Positions 55,528 to 63,949 of a stretch of DNA of 64,000 nt are shown here, piece by piece. The notes below the pieces were generated by a model, which saw nothing but the letters and a program-made list of their open reading frames with translations, had not been told where the DNA came from and ran no database searches. The DNA is from Phycisphaeraceae bacterium. GTDB lineage: Bacteria; Planctomycetota; Phycisphaerae; Phycisphaerales; SM1A02. Numbering within the stretch: position 1 is the stretch's first letter; every line of letters starts with the position of its first letter. The position numbers and the translations under genes were made by a program. The stretch lies in NCBI GenBank assembly GCA_015709595.1, contig CP054178.1:1679205-1743204 (forward strand). Direction: 5' to 3'.

Positions 55528-56025
55528 ATGGCGTCCGATCCCCATCCCGGCAACCAGACGCCCGACGAGATTCTGGATCAGCTCCAGCTGGCGATCCTTG
55601 ACGGCCGCAAGATCGAGGCCGTCAGGATCATGCGCGAGGCCACCGGCGTCGGGCTGAAGGAGGCCAAGGACGCGGTCGAGGCGCTGGAGGCGGCGCTGCG
55701 GCAGAGTGGACCGGTGTCGATGACCGACGCCGCGGCGGCGGGACTGCGCGAGCCCTCGCCGGTGGACATGGAGCGCGTGCGCGAGGCGCTGCGGATCGGC
55801 AACTCGATCGAGGCGATCCGGATCTTCCGCGATGCCACGGGCATGTCTCTGAAGGACGCCCGAATCATGGTCCAGGAGGTGGAGAAGGAGCTGCGCGACC
55901 GCGTGCCGCAGCAGTTCGCCAGCCGGTCAGCGAAGCGCGGCTGCCTGGGCGTGCTGGTGGTCGCGGCCGGCGCCGGAGTGCTGCTCGGAGGGGTCGTGCG
56001 CCACGCGGTGCGCGTGATCGGTTGA
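55528..56025 (+). CDS. Protein with two bL12 C-terminal-like domains and a membrane tail
   Basis: A 165-residue protein. LDGRKIEAVRIMREATGVGL followed by KEAKDAVE (about residues 28-60) and IGNSIEAIRIFRDATGMSLK followed by DARIMVQEVE (about residues 90-125) each match the ribosomal protein bL12 C-terminal domain (IK.IRE.TGLGLKEAK..VE). In the ribosome this domain recruits GTPase factors. Here two copies precede a Lys/Arg linker and a C-terminal membrane helix (LGVLVVAAGAGVLLGGVV). It is not the ribosomal protein itself (wrong N-terminus, doubled domain). Recruitment of a factor to the membrane is a guess. Confidence 0.78.
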   Translation: MASDPHPGNQTPDEILDQLQLAILDGRKIEAVRIMREATGVGLKEAKDAVEALEAALRQSGPVSMTDAAAAGLREPSPVDMERVREALRIGNSIEAIRIFRDATGMSLKDARIMVQEVEKELRDRVPQQFASRSAKRGCLGVLVVAAGAGVLLGGVVRHAVRVIG

Positions 56026-56129
56026 AGTGAGTTCCAGCGGATGCGCCGTTCCGCCGCGTCGCCCGGCGCGGTACGATGATCCGACCGTCGCGCCGCGGAT
56101 CGGCGCGGGGTGACTGGGGAGACTCGCCC

Positions 56130-57311
56130 ATGGGCGTGGCACGAGCACGAGGCGCGTTCGGCGATCACCGGGTCGGGTGCGTGTTCTGGCCCGATACGCT
56201 GGGGGTCGAGCCGTGGCGCGATTATGACGGGCTGCATTACTACGGAATGCCCGGCGTGGTGGGAGCGCAGCCGGCCACGAGCGCCGGCGCGAATCCGGGC
56301 GCCGCAACCGGCGAGAACGCCTCCGTCGCCGACTCCGAACTCGACAAGAACGAACTCCAGCTGCTGCAGGAGATCTACGGCGTCCTCCGCAAGGACGGGT
56401 CGGCCTACAAGACCAAGGACGCCAAGACGCAGAAACTCGTGGACGACGTGGCCGCGTATGTCTCCGACCGCGACGCCTACTTCGGCTCGGCGGACGATTA
56501 CAAGACGTATCGCGCCACGGCGAAGGCGGAGCTGGACGCCGACGGCGCCAAGCTGCGGCGCTTCATCGAACCCCCGCTGAACAGCCGCAAGGGAGAGAAG
56601 TGGAAGGACGCGCAGGAGGTCTTCTACGCCTGGGTGCGCAAGGGGTACGAGAAGGAAGTGGGCGCCGGAACCGACATCCCCAAGCTCATCCGCAGCGGCA
56701 TGTCCGAGGCCATGAAAGAGGCCCTCAAGAAGGTTGAGACGAGTTACGGCAAGAAGTTCAAGGCGGGCGGGATGAACCCGCGACCGATGAAGCTTTCCGG
56801 CAAGTACCGTCTCGGCACGCTCAGCGATCACGCCACCGGCACGGCGGTGGACGTGGACGCCTCCAGCAACCCGCAGATTCCTTCGGCCACGTGGTCGGCG
56901 ATCCTCAAGTACACGGGCAAATCCCTCGATCACGCCACGCGCAAGAGCAAGTGGAAGAGCAAGCCCAAGGATCTCTACGACACGATCAAGGAGATCAGCG
57001 ATGAGTTCGTGAAGAAGGTGGGCGAGGCGGTGAAGAAGGAGGAGGAGGCCGCCAAGAAGGAGCAGCAGGCGGCGGAGGAAGCCGCCAAGAAGGCCGGCAA
57101 GCCCGCTCCCAAGCCCAAGAAAGTGGACGCCCTCGACGCCGCCATCGCCAAGGACGCCGACCTCAAGAAGGTGGGCAAGGCCTTCATCTCCAAGTATCAC
57201 AAGACCGGGTTCCTCGGTCTGGAGTGGTCGCTGGTGGAGGCGTTCCACAAGGCGGAACTGACGTGGGGCGCCACCTATCCGGACGTGGACCTGCATCATT
57301 TCAGTCTGTAA
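56130..57311 (+). CDS. Peptidase M15 (VanY-type) domain protein
   Basis: A 393-residue protein. The domain from about residue 195 holds GKYRLGTLSDHATGTAVDVD (the S.H..G.AVD metal-binding motif of D-Ala-D-Ala carboxypeptidases) and the C-terminal GLEWSLVEAFHKAELTWGAT and VDLHHFSL (the W...D.HHF motif with the third ligand). The Lys/Ala/Glu-rich stretch KKEEEAAKKEQQAAEEAAKK (about residue 310) is a coiled-coil insertion inside the catalytic domain. No signal peptide is visible; its substrate is likely a peptidoglycan peptide. The start at 56130 was taken; a longer frame upstream exists. Confidence 0.75.
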   Translation: MGVARARGAFGDHRVGCVFWPDTLGVEPWRDYDGLHYYGMPGVVGAQPATSAGANPGAATGENASVADSELDKNELQLLQEIYGVLRKDGSAYKTKDAKTQKLVDDVAAYVSDRDAYFGSADDYKTYRATAKAELDADGAKLRRFIEPPLNSRKGEKWKDAQEVFYAWVRKGYEKEVGAGTDIPKLIRSGMSEAMKEALKKVETSYGKKFKAGGMNPRPMKLSGKYRLGTLSDHATGTAVDVDASSNPQIPSATWSAILKYTGKSLDHATRKSKWKSKPKDLYDTIKEISDEFVKKVGEAVKKEEEAAKKEQQAAEEAAKKAGKPAPKPKKVDALDAAIAKDADLKKVGKAFISKYHKTGFLGLEWSLVEAFHKAELTWGATYPDVDLHHFSL

Positions 57312-57374
57312 GTCGGGCGAACTTCGCGGGCCGGCGACGAAGGCCGCGCGACACGATCGCCCAGGAGCAGTTGC

Positions 57375-57779
57375 ATGGACTTTGCACACTACGACGCGGC
57401 AGTGAAGGCGGCGGCGGCCCGCTTCGAGCAGGGCGACCACGCCGGGGCGGCGGAGGCGTTCATCGCCATCGTCGAGAGCGACATCAGCGATCTCGACAAG
57501 GCCATGATGTCGCTCAACGTCGCGGTGGCGATGGACAAGATGGGACGAGCCGACGAGGCGCTGTCGTGGTTCGACGTGGCGATCGGCTACGAGCAGCCCT
57601 ACTGCCGCGTGAACGCCGTGGAGCGCAAGGCGGCCTACCTGCACACCTCGGGCAACAACGCCGACTCGCTGGCCCTCTATGAGTGGCTGGCGGATCAGCC
57701 CTACGCGCTGGAGCACGAGAAGGAGCGATTCCGTTACAACGTCAGCGCGCTGCGCGGCCTGATGGCCGGGGCGCGGTGA
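57375..57779 (+). CDS. Small TPR-like protein
   Basis: A 134-residue helical protein. ARFEQGDHAGAAEAFIAIVE, then SLNVAVAMDKMGRADEALSW and YLHTSGNNADSLALYEWLAD, form about three TPR-like helix pairs. No signal peptide is seen, so it is probably cytoplasmic. It starts at 57375 behind CAGGAGCAG, 63 bases after the M15 gene. No partner is identified. Confidence 0.65.
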   Translation: MDFAHYDAAVKAAAARFEQGDHAGAAEAFIAIVESDISDLDKAMMSLNVAVAMDKMGRADEALSWFDVAIGYEQPYCRVNAVERKAAYLHTSGNNADSLALYEWLADQPYALEHEKERFRYNVSALRGLMAGAR

Positions 57780-57861
57780 TCCGCGGAACCAGCGCCGTCC
57801 GCCCGCGTGACGTGAGGCGGGAACGACCCATGACGCTGACGGCGCCAAAGCATGGAACTGC

Positions 57862-57899
57862 GATCGTCAGGGAGCGGTCGAAGTCACCACTCGCTCACG
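57862..57899. repeat. Partial copy of the palindromic element
   Basis: Contains CGTCAGGGAGCGG (57865-57877), identical to the core of the element at 13532-13598, followed by a decayed right arm near CACTCGCTCACGCGC. It lies between the TPR gene and the convergent gene ending at 57951. Confidence 0.5.
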
Positions 57900-57950
57900 C
57901 GCAACGTGGAGCGTCATGCCATGCATGCCGCGCCGCGTCACCCCCGCCGC

Positions 57951-58931
57951 CTATTCCGCTGGCGTCAGCTCCATCAGCACGTCGCGCAGGCGGGCGCGGA
58001 AGTCGGCTTCCTCGAGCCAGCCGCCGCTTTCCATGTCGGGAATGAAGCGGTGCTCCAGCGTGTTGCCGACCGCGGTCAGGCCGATCGACTCGGGCGACTC
58101 GGCCCGGATGAACCGGATCGACCGCAGCGACGCCCGCACGTGCCCGCCCGCCTGGGCGTCTTCCTGCACCAGGTCGCCGATGCCTGACCCGCAGGCGTAG
58201 ATGCCGTGCTGGCTGATGTGGTGCTCGATCATTCCCAGCCAGTTGACGAAGCGCTTCTGGTAGAAGCCGTCGTAATCGATGTCGAACTCCGCGTTCACGC
58301 CCAGCGATTTGAGCCAGTCCGACACCTGTCCGGCGTATTCCCGCCCGCTGCTGATCGCGTAGGCGGCCCAGTCGTCGGGAACCAGCGATTCGTCGACGGC
58401 GAAGGGGTCGTACTCGCCCGACGCGATCGCCTCCTCGTCGGACGGAATCTCATCCAGCATCTCGACGTCATCGGGCTGTTCGAACGCGCTTCCCATCGCC
58501 TCGCCCATGGCTTCGCCAAGGCCGCTCATGGCCTCGCCCATGGCCTCGCCGACCTGCTTCATGCCCTCGACCATGGCGTCCATCATGGCGTCGGGTGAGA
58601 AGCCGAACGTCTTCTCCATGGTCTTGTTCATGTCCACGCGCCAGCCGCCGTTCTCGCGCACCAGCACGTGCTGCAGCGCGCAGGGCGGGTTCTGCGAGGG
58701 GTCCTCCACCACGTTGAAGTGGACGGGCACGACGACTTCGCCGTCCTCCACGCGGGCCTCCTCGCGGCGAAACTCCAGCGTGCCGGGCGGCGCGGACATG
58801 GAGAAATCCGCCGCGCACTTGGCGGTCAGCAGCGACTTGAGCGCCGACTCGTCGCGCTTGACGAAGGCGGCGAGAAACTCGTCCATCACCTTGTTGGCGG
58901 CGGTCAGCTCGGCGGGCGACAGTTCGGACAT
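57951..58931 (-). CDS. Cytoplasmic protein of unknown function with Met/Gly/Glu repeats
   Basis: A 326-residue protein with an AGGGAGA ribosome site. The N-terminal third (LTAANKVMDEFLAAFVKRDE, then VHFNVVEDPSQNPPCALQHV) is weakly like an NTF2/SnoaL domain. A repetitive segment (MKQVGEAMGEAMSGLGEAMG, about residues 125-145) is followed by an acidic linker and a C-terminal domain (VNWLGMIEHHISQHGIYACG). No motif gives a function. Confidence 0.55.
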   Translation of the reverse strand: MSELSPAELTAANKVMDEFLAAFVKRDESALKSLLTAKCAADFSMSAPPGTLEFRREEARVEDGEVVVPVHFNVVEDPSQNPPCALQHVLVRENGGWRVDMNKTMEKTFGFSPDAMMDAMVEGMKQVGEAMGEAMSGLGEAMGEAMGSAFEQPDDVEMLDEIPSDEEAIASGEYDPFAVDESLVPDDWAAYAISSGREYAGQVSDWLKSLGVNAEFDIDYDGFYQKRFVNWLGMIEHHISQHGIYACGSGIGDLVQEDAQAGGHVRASLRSIRFIRAESPESIGLTAVGNTLEHRFIPDMESGGWLEEADFRARLRDVLMELTPAE

Positions 58932-59101
58932 CGTGGTTCTCCCTCAGTCAGCGCGAAACGGAGACCGTGCGTCCGTCGCGCACCGTGGATTGTCGCATGA
59001 ACCACGGGTCCGCCGCAAGCCCGCGTGAAGCGATTTGCCGCGGATTCCCGACGAGGCGATCGTCCTCGCCGCGTGCGGGTACGATCCGGCGGAGATTCCC
59101 A

Positions 59102-59506
59102 ATGGCATGGTTTCTGCTGATCGTTGCGGGGCTGCTGGAAGTCGGCTGGGCCGTCGGGCTCAAGCAGACGGACGGTTTCACCCGGCTGTGGCCCAGCGTG
59201 CTCACCATTCTCACGATGGCCGCCAGTTTCTGGGTGCTGTCGCTGGCGGTGCGCACGATTCCTCTCGGCACCGGCTACGCCGTGTGGACCGGCATCGGTG
59301 CGGTCGGCGTGGCGGTCGTCGGCATGGCGTGGTACCGTGAACCGGCCACCGCGGCGCGCCTGGCGTGCATCGTCCTGATCGTCGTGGGCATCGTGGGGCT
59401 GAAACTGGCGTCCCCCGGCGGGAAGTCGAGCGGCGGCGACGCGGCGTCGATTCGGCCCGATGGGGAACTTCCCGCGGCGCCGGGCGTTCAATCGGAGAGG
59501 AGTTGA
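59102..59506 (+). CDS. gdx: SMR-family transporter, Gdx/SugE type
   Basis: A 134-residue four-helix inner-membrane protein. MAWFLLIVAGLLEVGWAVGL carries the essential Glu13. GLKQTDGFTRLWPSVLTIL is the Gdx signature (Lys-x-Thr-x-Gly-Phe-x-Arg) that separates guanidinium exporters from EmrE-type multidrug pumps. IPLGTGYAVWTGIGAVGVA and CIVLIVVGIVGLKLAS are helices 3 and 4. A C-terminal extension of about 30 residues is unusual. The PQQ-propeller gene starts three bases after this stop, so the two are likely co-transcribed. A guanidine riboswitch was looked for upstream but could not be shown. Confidence 0.82.
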   Translation: MAWFLLIVAGLLEVGWAVGLKQTDGFTRLWPSVLTILTMAASFWVLSLAVRTIPLGTGYAVWTGIGAVGVAVVGMAWYREPATAARLACIVLIVVGIVGLKLASPGGKSSGGDAASIRPDGELPAAPGVQSERS

Positions 59507-59509
59507 CGC

Positions 59510-60919
59510 ATGAACCGAACCATTCCATCGATCCTGGCCGCCGTTCTGATCTGTTCGTTCCCCGGCGCCGCCCTGGCGGATGCGCCCGGCGACGCTCTGG
59601 ACACGGTGAACTGGCCGCAGTGGCGCGGACCGGGGTTGAACGGCGTCAGCCCCGCCACCAACCTGCCGGTCGAGTGGAGCGCGGAGAAGAACATCATCTG
59701 GAAGACCCCGCTGCCCCACTGGAGCGGCTCGACGCCCGTCATCTGGGGCGACCGCATCTTCGTGATGTCGCCTTCCGCTCCCGCTCCGCGCCCGGTGGAG
59801 GAGGCGGCCGACGACCCGCAGGATCCGCCCCCCGGCGGCCGCGGCGGACGGGGCGGACGAGGCGGGCGCGGGGGCGGACGCGATCCCGGCGGCAACGACA
59901 TCCTGCTCTTCTGCATCTCCAAGGCCGATGGCTCCATCCTCTGGCGGCACAAGATGGATGAGGGCAATCAACTGCACATGAAGGCCAATCACGCTTCGCC
60001 TTCGCCGGTGACGGACGGCACGCATGTGTGGGCCGTCACGGGCAACGGCACCGTCACCGCCCTCACCATGACGGGCGAGGTGGTCTGGTCGCGCAACCTG
60101 CAGCAGGACTACGGCCCCTTCGGGCTGAACTGGGGCTTCGCCGCCTCGCCGCTGCTGTACGAGGGCAGGATCATCATCCCCGTGCTGCACGGCATGCGGA
60201 CGGATGATCCCTCGTATGTCGTCTGCTTCGACGCCCTCACGGGTAAGGAACTCTGGCGGCAGGAACGTCCAACCGACGCCCCCGCCGAGTCACCCGACGC
60301 CTACACCACGCCGGCGGTGCTGCGGCACGGCGACGGCAGCCAGATCGTCGTCTCCGGCGGCGACTACGTCACCGGCCACGATCCCGACTCAGGCCGGGAG
60401 CTGTGGCGCGCCGCCGGGCTCAATCCCGGCAAGCAGCGCAACTACCGCATCGTGGCCTCGCCCGTCGTCGTGGGCGACCTGATCTACGCTCCCACCCGCG
60501 TGCGCCCGTTGCTGGCCTTGCGCTACGAAGGCGGCGAGAGCGAGCCCACCACGCTGGCGTGGAAGTGGGACGCTCAGGGCGCGCCCGACGTGCCCACCCC
60601 CGTCTGCGACGGCACGTACTTCTACATGGCCAGCGACAACGGCATGGTCACCTGTCTCGACGCCAGGACCGGCGAGGTGAAGTGGGGACCGGAGCGCACC
60701 GTGCAGGGCACCGTGAGCAGCTCGCCGATTCTCGCCGACGGTCGAATCTACCTGACCAACGAAGAAGGCGTGACCGTGGTGCTGGCCGCCGGGCCCCAGT
60801 TCAGGATGCTCGCCACCAATGAACTCGACGGGTCGTACACGCTCTCCTCGCCCGTCACGTCCGGCTCGCGCCTGTTCATCCGCACGGGAACGCACCTGTA
60901 CTGCATCGGAAGCGAGTGA
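59510..60919 (+). CDS. Secreted PQQ-type beta-propeller protein
   Basis: A 469-residue protein with a signal peptide (SILAAVLICSFPGAALAD). The body holds repeated blades of the quinoprotein type: NWPQWRGPGLNGVSPATNLP at the start, then ADGSILWRHKMDEGNQLHMK, ALTGKELWRQERPTDAP, DSGRELWRAAG and ARTGEVKWGPERTVQG. The Trp-containing motifs give about six to eight blades. A Gly/Arg repeat (GGRGGRGGRGGRGGGRDPGG, about residues 108-127) interrupts blade 2. Such secreted propellers are abundant in planctomycetes, often without PQQ; no dehydrogenase active-site residues were identified. It starts three bases after gdx. Confidence 0.82.
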   Translation: MNRTIPSILAAVLICSFPGAALADAPGDALDTVNWPQWRGPGLNGVSPATNLPVEWSAEKNIIWKTPLPHWSGSTPVIWGDRIFVMSPSAPAPRPVEEAADDPQDPPPGGRGGRGGRGGRGGGRDPGGNDILLFCISKADGSILWRHKMDEGNQLHMKANHASPSPVTDGTHVWAVTGNGTVTALTMTGEVVWSRNLQQDYGPFGLNWGFAASPLLYEGRIIIPVLHGMRTDDPSYVVCFDALTGKELWRQERPTDAPAESPDAYTTPAVLRHGDGSQIVVSGGDYVTGHDPDSGRELWRAAGLNPGKQRNYRIVASPVVVGDLIYAPTRVRPLLALRYEGGESEPTTLAWKWDAQGAPDVPTPVCDGTYFYMASDNGMVTCLDARTGEVKWGPERTVQGTVSSSPILADGRIYLTNEEGVTVVLAAGPQFRMLATNELDGSYTLSSPVTSGSRLFIRTGTHLYCIGSE

Positions 60920-60929
60920 CGGTCGATCT

Positions 60930-61751
60930 TCAGTACTCGATTGACCGCAGGCACAGCCCCTGCGGCGGCAGGGTCGGACCCGCGGCCCGGCGGTCGCGCG
61001 CGGCGAGAATGGTCGCCGCGTGTTCCGGCTCAATGCGCCCGCGTCCGACTTCCAACAGCGTGCCCGCGATGATGCGCACCATGTTGTAGAGAAACCCGCT
61101 GCCCGTCACGTCGATGTGGCAGCGATCCGGCGCGGTGGCCGTCACCGAGCAATCGAAGATGGTGCGGATCGTGGTGGCGCGGCCGTGATCGATCTGGGCG
61201 AAACTGGCGAAGTCGTGTTCGCCGACGATCAGGCGGGCCGCCAAATGCATGCGCACCGGGTCGAGCCGATGGTACGTGTAGTACAGGTACCTGCGGTCAA
61301 AGAGCGGCGGCGGCGAGGCCAGCGGCGCAAACGGGCTGTCGGCTGACGGCTGATGGCTGGCGGCTGTGGGCTCCACCCACGGCCCGCCGTGCGCGATCGA
61401 ATACCGATACGTCTTCCGCCTTGCGTGGCTGATGGGATCAAAGTCATCCGGCGCCACCTCGGCGCGCAGCACCTGCACATCATCCGGCAGTCGGGAGGAG
61501 ATGGCGCGGGCCAGACGCTCGATCGGGATGCGTGTCTCGGCGCTGAACGCCGCCACCTGCCCGATGGCGTGGACGCCCGCGTCGGTGCGCGAGGCGCCGA
61601 GCACCTCGACCGACGCACCGACCGTCTCTCGCACCGCCTGCTCGATCACGCCCTGCACCGTGCGCAGGGGCGGCGCACCGGGCGGTTCCTGCCGCTGCCA
61701 GCCGTGGAAGTCGGTGCCGTCGTAGGCGATGGTGAGCTTGTAGCGTGGCAT
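60930..61751 (-). CDS. truA: tRNA pseudouridine(38-40) synthase
   Basis: Makes pseudouridine in the tRNA anticodon arm. YKLTIAYDGTDFHGWQRQEP is the N-terminal motif. ASRTDAGVHAIGQVAAF contains the catalytic Asp. RYLYYTYHRLDPVRMHLAAR and DHGRATTIRTIFDC follow, and DVTGSGFLYNMVRIIAGTLL is the C-terminal motif. The length of 273 residues is normal to slightly long. An insertion TAASHQPSADSPFAPLA (about residues 130-146) is encoded by a heptad array (61334-61371). It lies 18 bases after mltA in the same operon. Confidence 0.93.
   Translation of the reverse strand: MPRYKLTIAYDGTDFHGWQRQEPPGAPPLRTVQGVIEQAVRETVGASVEVLGASRTDAGVHAIGQVAAFSAETRIPIERLARAISSRLPDDVQVLRAEVAPDDFDPISHARRKTYRYSIAHGGPWVEPTAASHQPSADSPFAPLASPPPLFDRRYLYYTYHRLDPVRMHLAARLIVGEHDFASFAQIDHGRATTIRTIFDCSVTATAPDRCHIDVTGSGFLYNMVRIIAGTLLEVGRGRIEPEHAATILAARDRRAAGPTLPPQGLCLRSIEY
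61334..61371 (-). repeat. Heptad array inside truA
   Basis: On the plus strand: GCTGTCG, GCTGACG, GCTGATG, GCTGGCG, GCTGTGG, five units of the AGCCGTC complement. On the truA strand the run is stop-free and encodes TAASHQPSADSP. Confidence 0.9.
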
Positions 61752-61769
61752 GGGGTGGCGTCGCCGGGG

Positions 61770-63029
61770 TCAACGTGGCGGCGTGGCCTCGATCATCGCC
61801 GTGCGTCGGATGAGGGGCGCGATGAAGCCGCCCGCGGTGAAACGGCCCGCGCGATCCCCGGCAACGTCGCCCGCGCCGGCGTACAGGTCGATGCGGTTCG
61901 GCCCGAGGATCGCCCCGCCCCGGTCATGATCCACCACGAACCGCGCCTGCATCTCGGGGTCATCGAGAAACGCGGACGGCCCAGCTGAACTTCCGTCGCC
62001 CGGCGGCGCGACGGCCACCCGCTGGAACCGCACCAGCATCGGTCCGCCGGGCGGGTAGACCCGCTTGTCGGTGGCGACCGATCGCCCTTCGACGAGCGTG
62101 ATGCCCAGCCCGCTCCGAGGCCACTCCGCTTCGGGAATCGCCTCGAAGAAGACGTACCGCTGATTCCGCCACGCGAAGGGGTGGAGCTGGTCGGGATGGG
62201 CGTCGAAAAACGCGCGAATCGCCTGAAGCGAGACGCCGTGCGACGGCAGCACGCCCGACTCGATCAACTGGCGTCCGATGCTCGTGTACGGGCGACCATT
62301 GGTGCCCGCGTGGGCCAGGTGAATGGTGGCGCCATCCGGGCCGCGCAGCCGCACCGAGCCGTTCACGTGCGCCACGTAGGCGTCGAAGGGATCGCGCAGC
62401 CAGCCCACCTCCATCCCGGCGTAGAGACCTTCGCGTTCGATCATCTCGCGCGTGGGCAGCGGCTCGATGCGGTCACCCACGCGGCGGCCGATGACTTCGC
62501 CGGTGCGTTCATCGCGCGCCAGATCGGGCGGCGGGGCGTAGAGCGGCCAGTCGTAGCCGGGCGTTCGCGTCGCCACGCCCTCGAAGGCCGCCGCGTAGTA
62601 GGCGGTGAAGAGCGCGTCGTCCCCCGACGAGCCGCCCGCCCGCGCCGCGACGGGCGGCAGGAAGTTTTCGCGGACGCGCCGCGCCAGCCACGCCGCGTCC
62701 GTCGCCGCCGCGATGAGGTTGCGAAAGCACCGGGTCGCCGCATGCGTGGCAATGCGCTCCGTTTCGCTGTCGAAAAAAGTCGCTGAGCGAGCGTCATCCG
62801 CCAGCCAGGCCAGCGAGCGGTCGAGCGCCAGCAGCAGGTCATCGCGGCTGGCGGGATTCCGCAAGAGCTCTTCGCACGCCGCCAGCAGATGGATCTCCCA
62901 CGTGGACCAGCCATCATCGGCGTAAGTCGCCTCATGATCGGCGCGCCACGGCTGACATCCGCCCGCCAGGGCGAGCAGCGTGGCCACGATCATGCAACGG
63001 GACGCCGTTGGACGATCCACGCCGATCAT
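61770..63029 (-). CDS. mltA: Membrane-bound lytic murein transglycosylase A
   Basis: A 419-residue lipoprotein. MIVATLLALAGGCQPW carries the lipobox (AGGC). FTAYYAAAFEGVATRTPGYD and EVGWLRDPFDAYVAHVNGSV, then RLRGPDGATIHLAHAGTNGR, are MltA family blocks. VVDHDRGGAILGPNRIDLYA with the catalytic Asp lies at about residue 370, giving the usual double-psi barrel. The enzyme cleaves the glycan strand and forms 1,6-anhydromuramyl ends. Its ATG overlaps the stop of the secreted protein upstream (63029-63026, ATGA). truA follows by 18 bases. Confidence 0.9.
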   Translation of the reverse strand: MIGVDRPTASRCMIVATLLALAGGCQPWRADHEATYADDGWSTWEIHLLAACEELLRNPASRDDLLLALDRSLAWLADDARSATFFDSETERIATHAATRCFRNLIAAATDAAWLARRVRENFLPPVAARAGGSSGDDALFTAYYAAAFEGVATRTPGYDWPLYAPPPDLARDERTGEVIGRRVGDRIEPLPTREMIEREGLYAGMEVGWLRDPFDAYVAHVNGSVRLRGPDGATIHLAHAGTNGRPYTSIGRQLIESGVLPSHGVSLQAIRAFFDAHPDQLHPFAWRNQRYVFFEAIPEAEWPRSGLGITLVEGRSVATDKRVYPPGGPMLVRFQRVAVAPPGDGSSAGPSAFLDDPEMQARFVVDHDRGGAILGPNRIDLYAGAGDVAGDRAGRFTAGGFIAPLIRRTAMIEATPPR

Positions 63030-63949
63030 CGCCCCAGGTTGCGGCTGGGCCGCTCCACCTGGTACATGGTGGGCAGCAGGAAGTTGCGCCCGCGATACGC
63101 CAGCACTTCGCCAGACATCAGAAGGATGGGCGGCTGGGGACGCTGCCGCAGCAGGTCGCGCAGCTGCTCCAAGAGCAGGCAGGGAAGGATGGTCATGGGG
63201 GGATCGGCCAGCCCGCTGGCGTCGGCGGCGAAGACGAAGCGCCAGCCGCCCTCGGGGGTGCGCGTCACCGTGCCTCGACGGGAGAAGATGAGCGTGCCGT
63301 CGCCACGAGGCGGGGCGGCGGGCTCAGCGCCCGGCTGGCTCGATGAGCCGGCGGGCTCGGTCGTCTCCGCCGCCAGACTGCGCACGATGGGCACATCGGT
63401 CTTCAGGTCGCGGATGAGCGTGGCGGCGTCGGTCGGGGGCGCGGCAGGGGGGGATGTCCCTTCGCCGGGCGGCGGGGCGGTGGGCGACGTCGTCGGTGCG
63501 CCCGGGGCGGTCCGATCCAGCAACGAAGCGGACAAGGGCAGCAGGTAGTTCCGTTGCTCGAAGACGAGCACCCGGCCCGTCACCTCAAAGAGCACCTCCT
63601 GCTGCCTGAGCGCCTCGACGCTTCGCTGCATCTGCTCGAGCTTGGCGCAGGGCAGCAGCACGAACTCCGCCAGCGGACGGGTGGAGTCGGCGGGGCGTTC
63701 AGGCGTGAACACCCACAGTCCATGCGAGTCATCCCTTCGGATGCGTCCGGCGACGCCCGCGAAGAACGCCCCTTCGCGCAGCAGCGCGGGGCGCGAGGGC
63801 GGCGTCACAGCGGGCTCCCCTGCGGCGGGGGGATTGGCGGAGCCGGACGGGGGGGGAGAGCCGGGATTGGACTGCTGGACGCCCATCGCGGCGCTCGCCC
63901 AGAGCACCAGCGAAACGCTCAGACCGACGGTCGTGCGTGCGTGGCTCAT
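63026..63949 (-). CDS. Secreted protein with two related domains
   Basis: A 307-residue protein. The signal peptide (TVGLSVSLVLWASAAMGVQQ) is followed by a Pro/Ala-rich linker. A first domain (AGRIRRDDSHGLWVFTPERP, then FVLLPCAKLEQMQRSVEAL) is echoed by a second (RRGTVTRTPEGGWRFVFAAD, then ILPCLLLEQLRDLLRQRPQP and GEVLAYRGRNFLLPTM). Both contain the LPC..LEQ(M/L) motif and a L..RNYLLP/RGRNFLLP ending, so this is an internal duplication. It is coupled to mltA by a 4-base overlap and may assist it in the envelope (inference). Confidence 0.68.
   Translation of the reverse strand: MSHARTTVGLSVSLVLWASAAMGVQQSNPGSPPPSGSANPPAAGEPAVTPPSRPALLREGAFFAGVAGRIRRDDSHGLWVFTPERPADSTRPLAEFVLLPCAKLEQMQRSVEALRQQEVLFEVTGRVLVFEQRNYLLPLSASLLDRTAPGAPTTSPTAPPPGEGTSPPAAPPTDAATLIRDLKTDVPIVRSLAAETTEPAGSSSQPGAEPAAPPRGDGTLIFSRRGTVTRTPEGGWRFVFAADASGLADPPMTILPCLLLEQLRDLLRQRPQPPILLMSGEVLAYRGRNFLLPTMYQVERPSRNLGR

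Noticed and set aside
58932-59101. Possible guanidine riboswitch upstream of the gdx-type gene
   Set aside because: ACGA-containing segments occur (near 59050-59090), but I could not build the paired ACGR-loop hairpins of guanidine-II or the conserved core of guanidine-III. A covariance-model search (Rfam ykkC, mini-ykkC, ykkC-III) would decide it.
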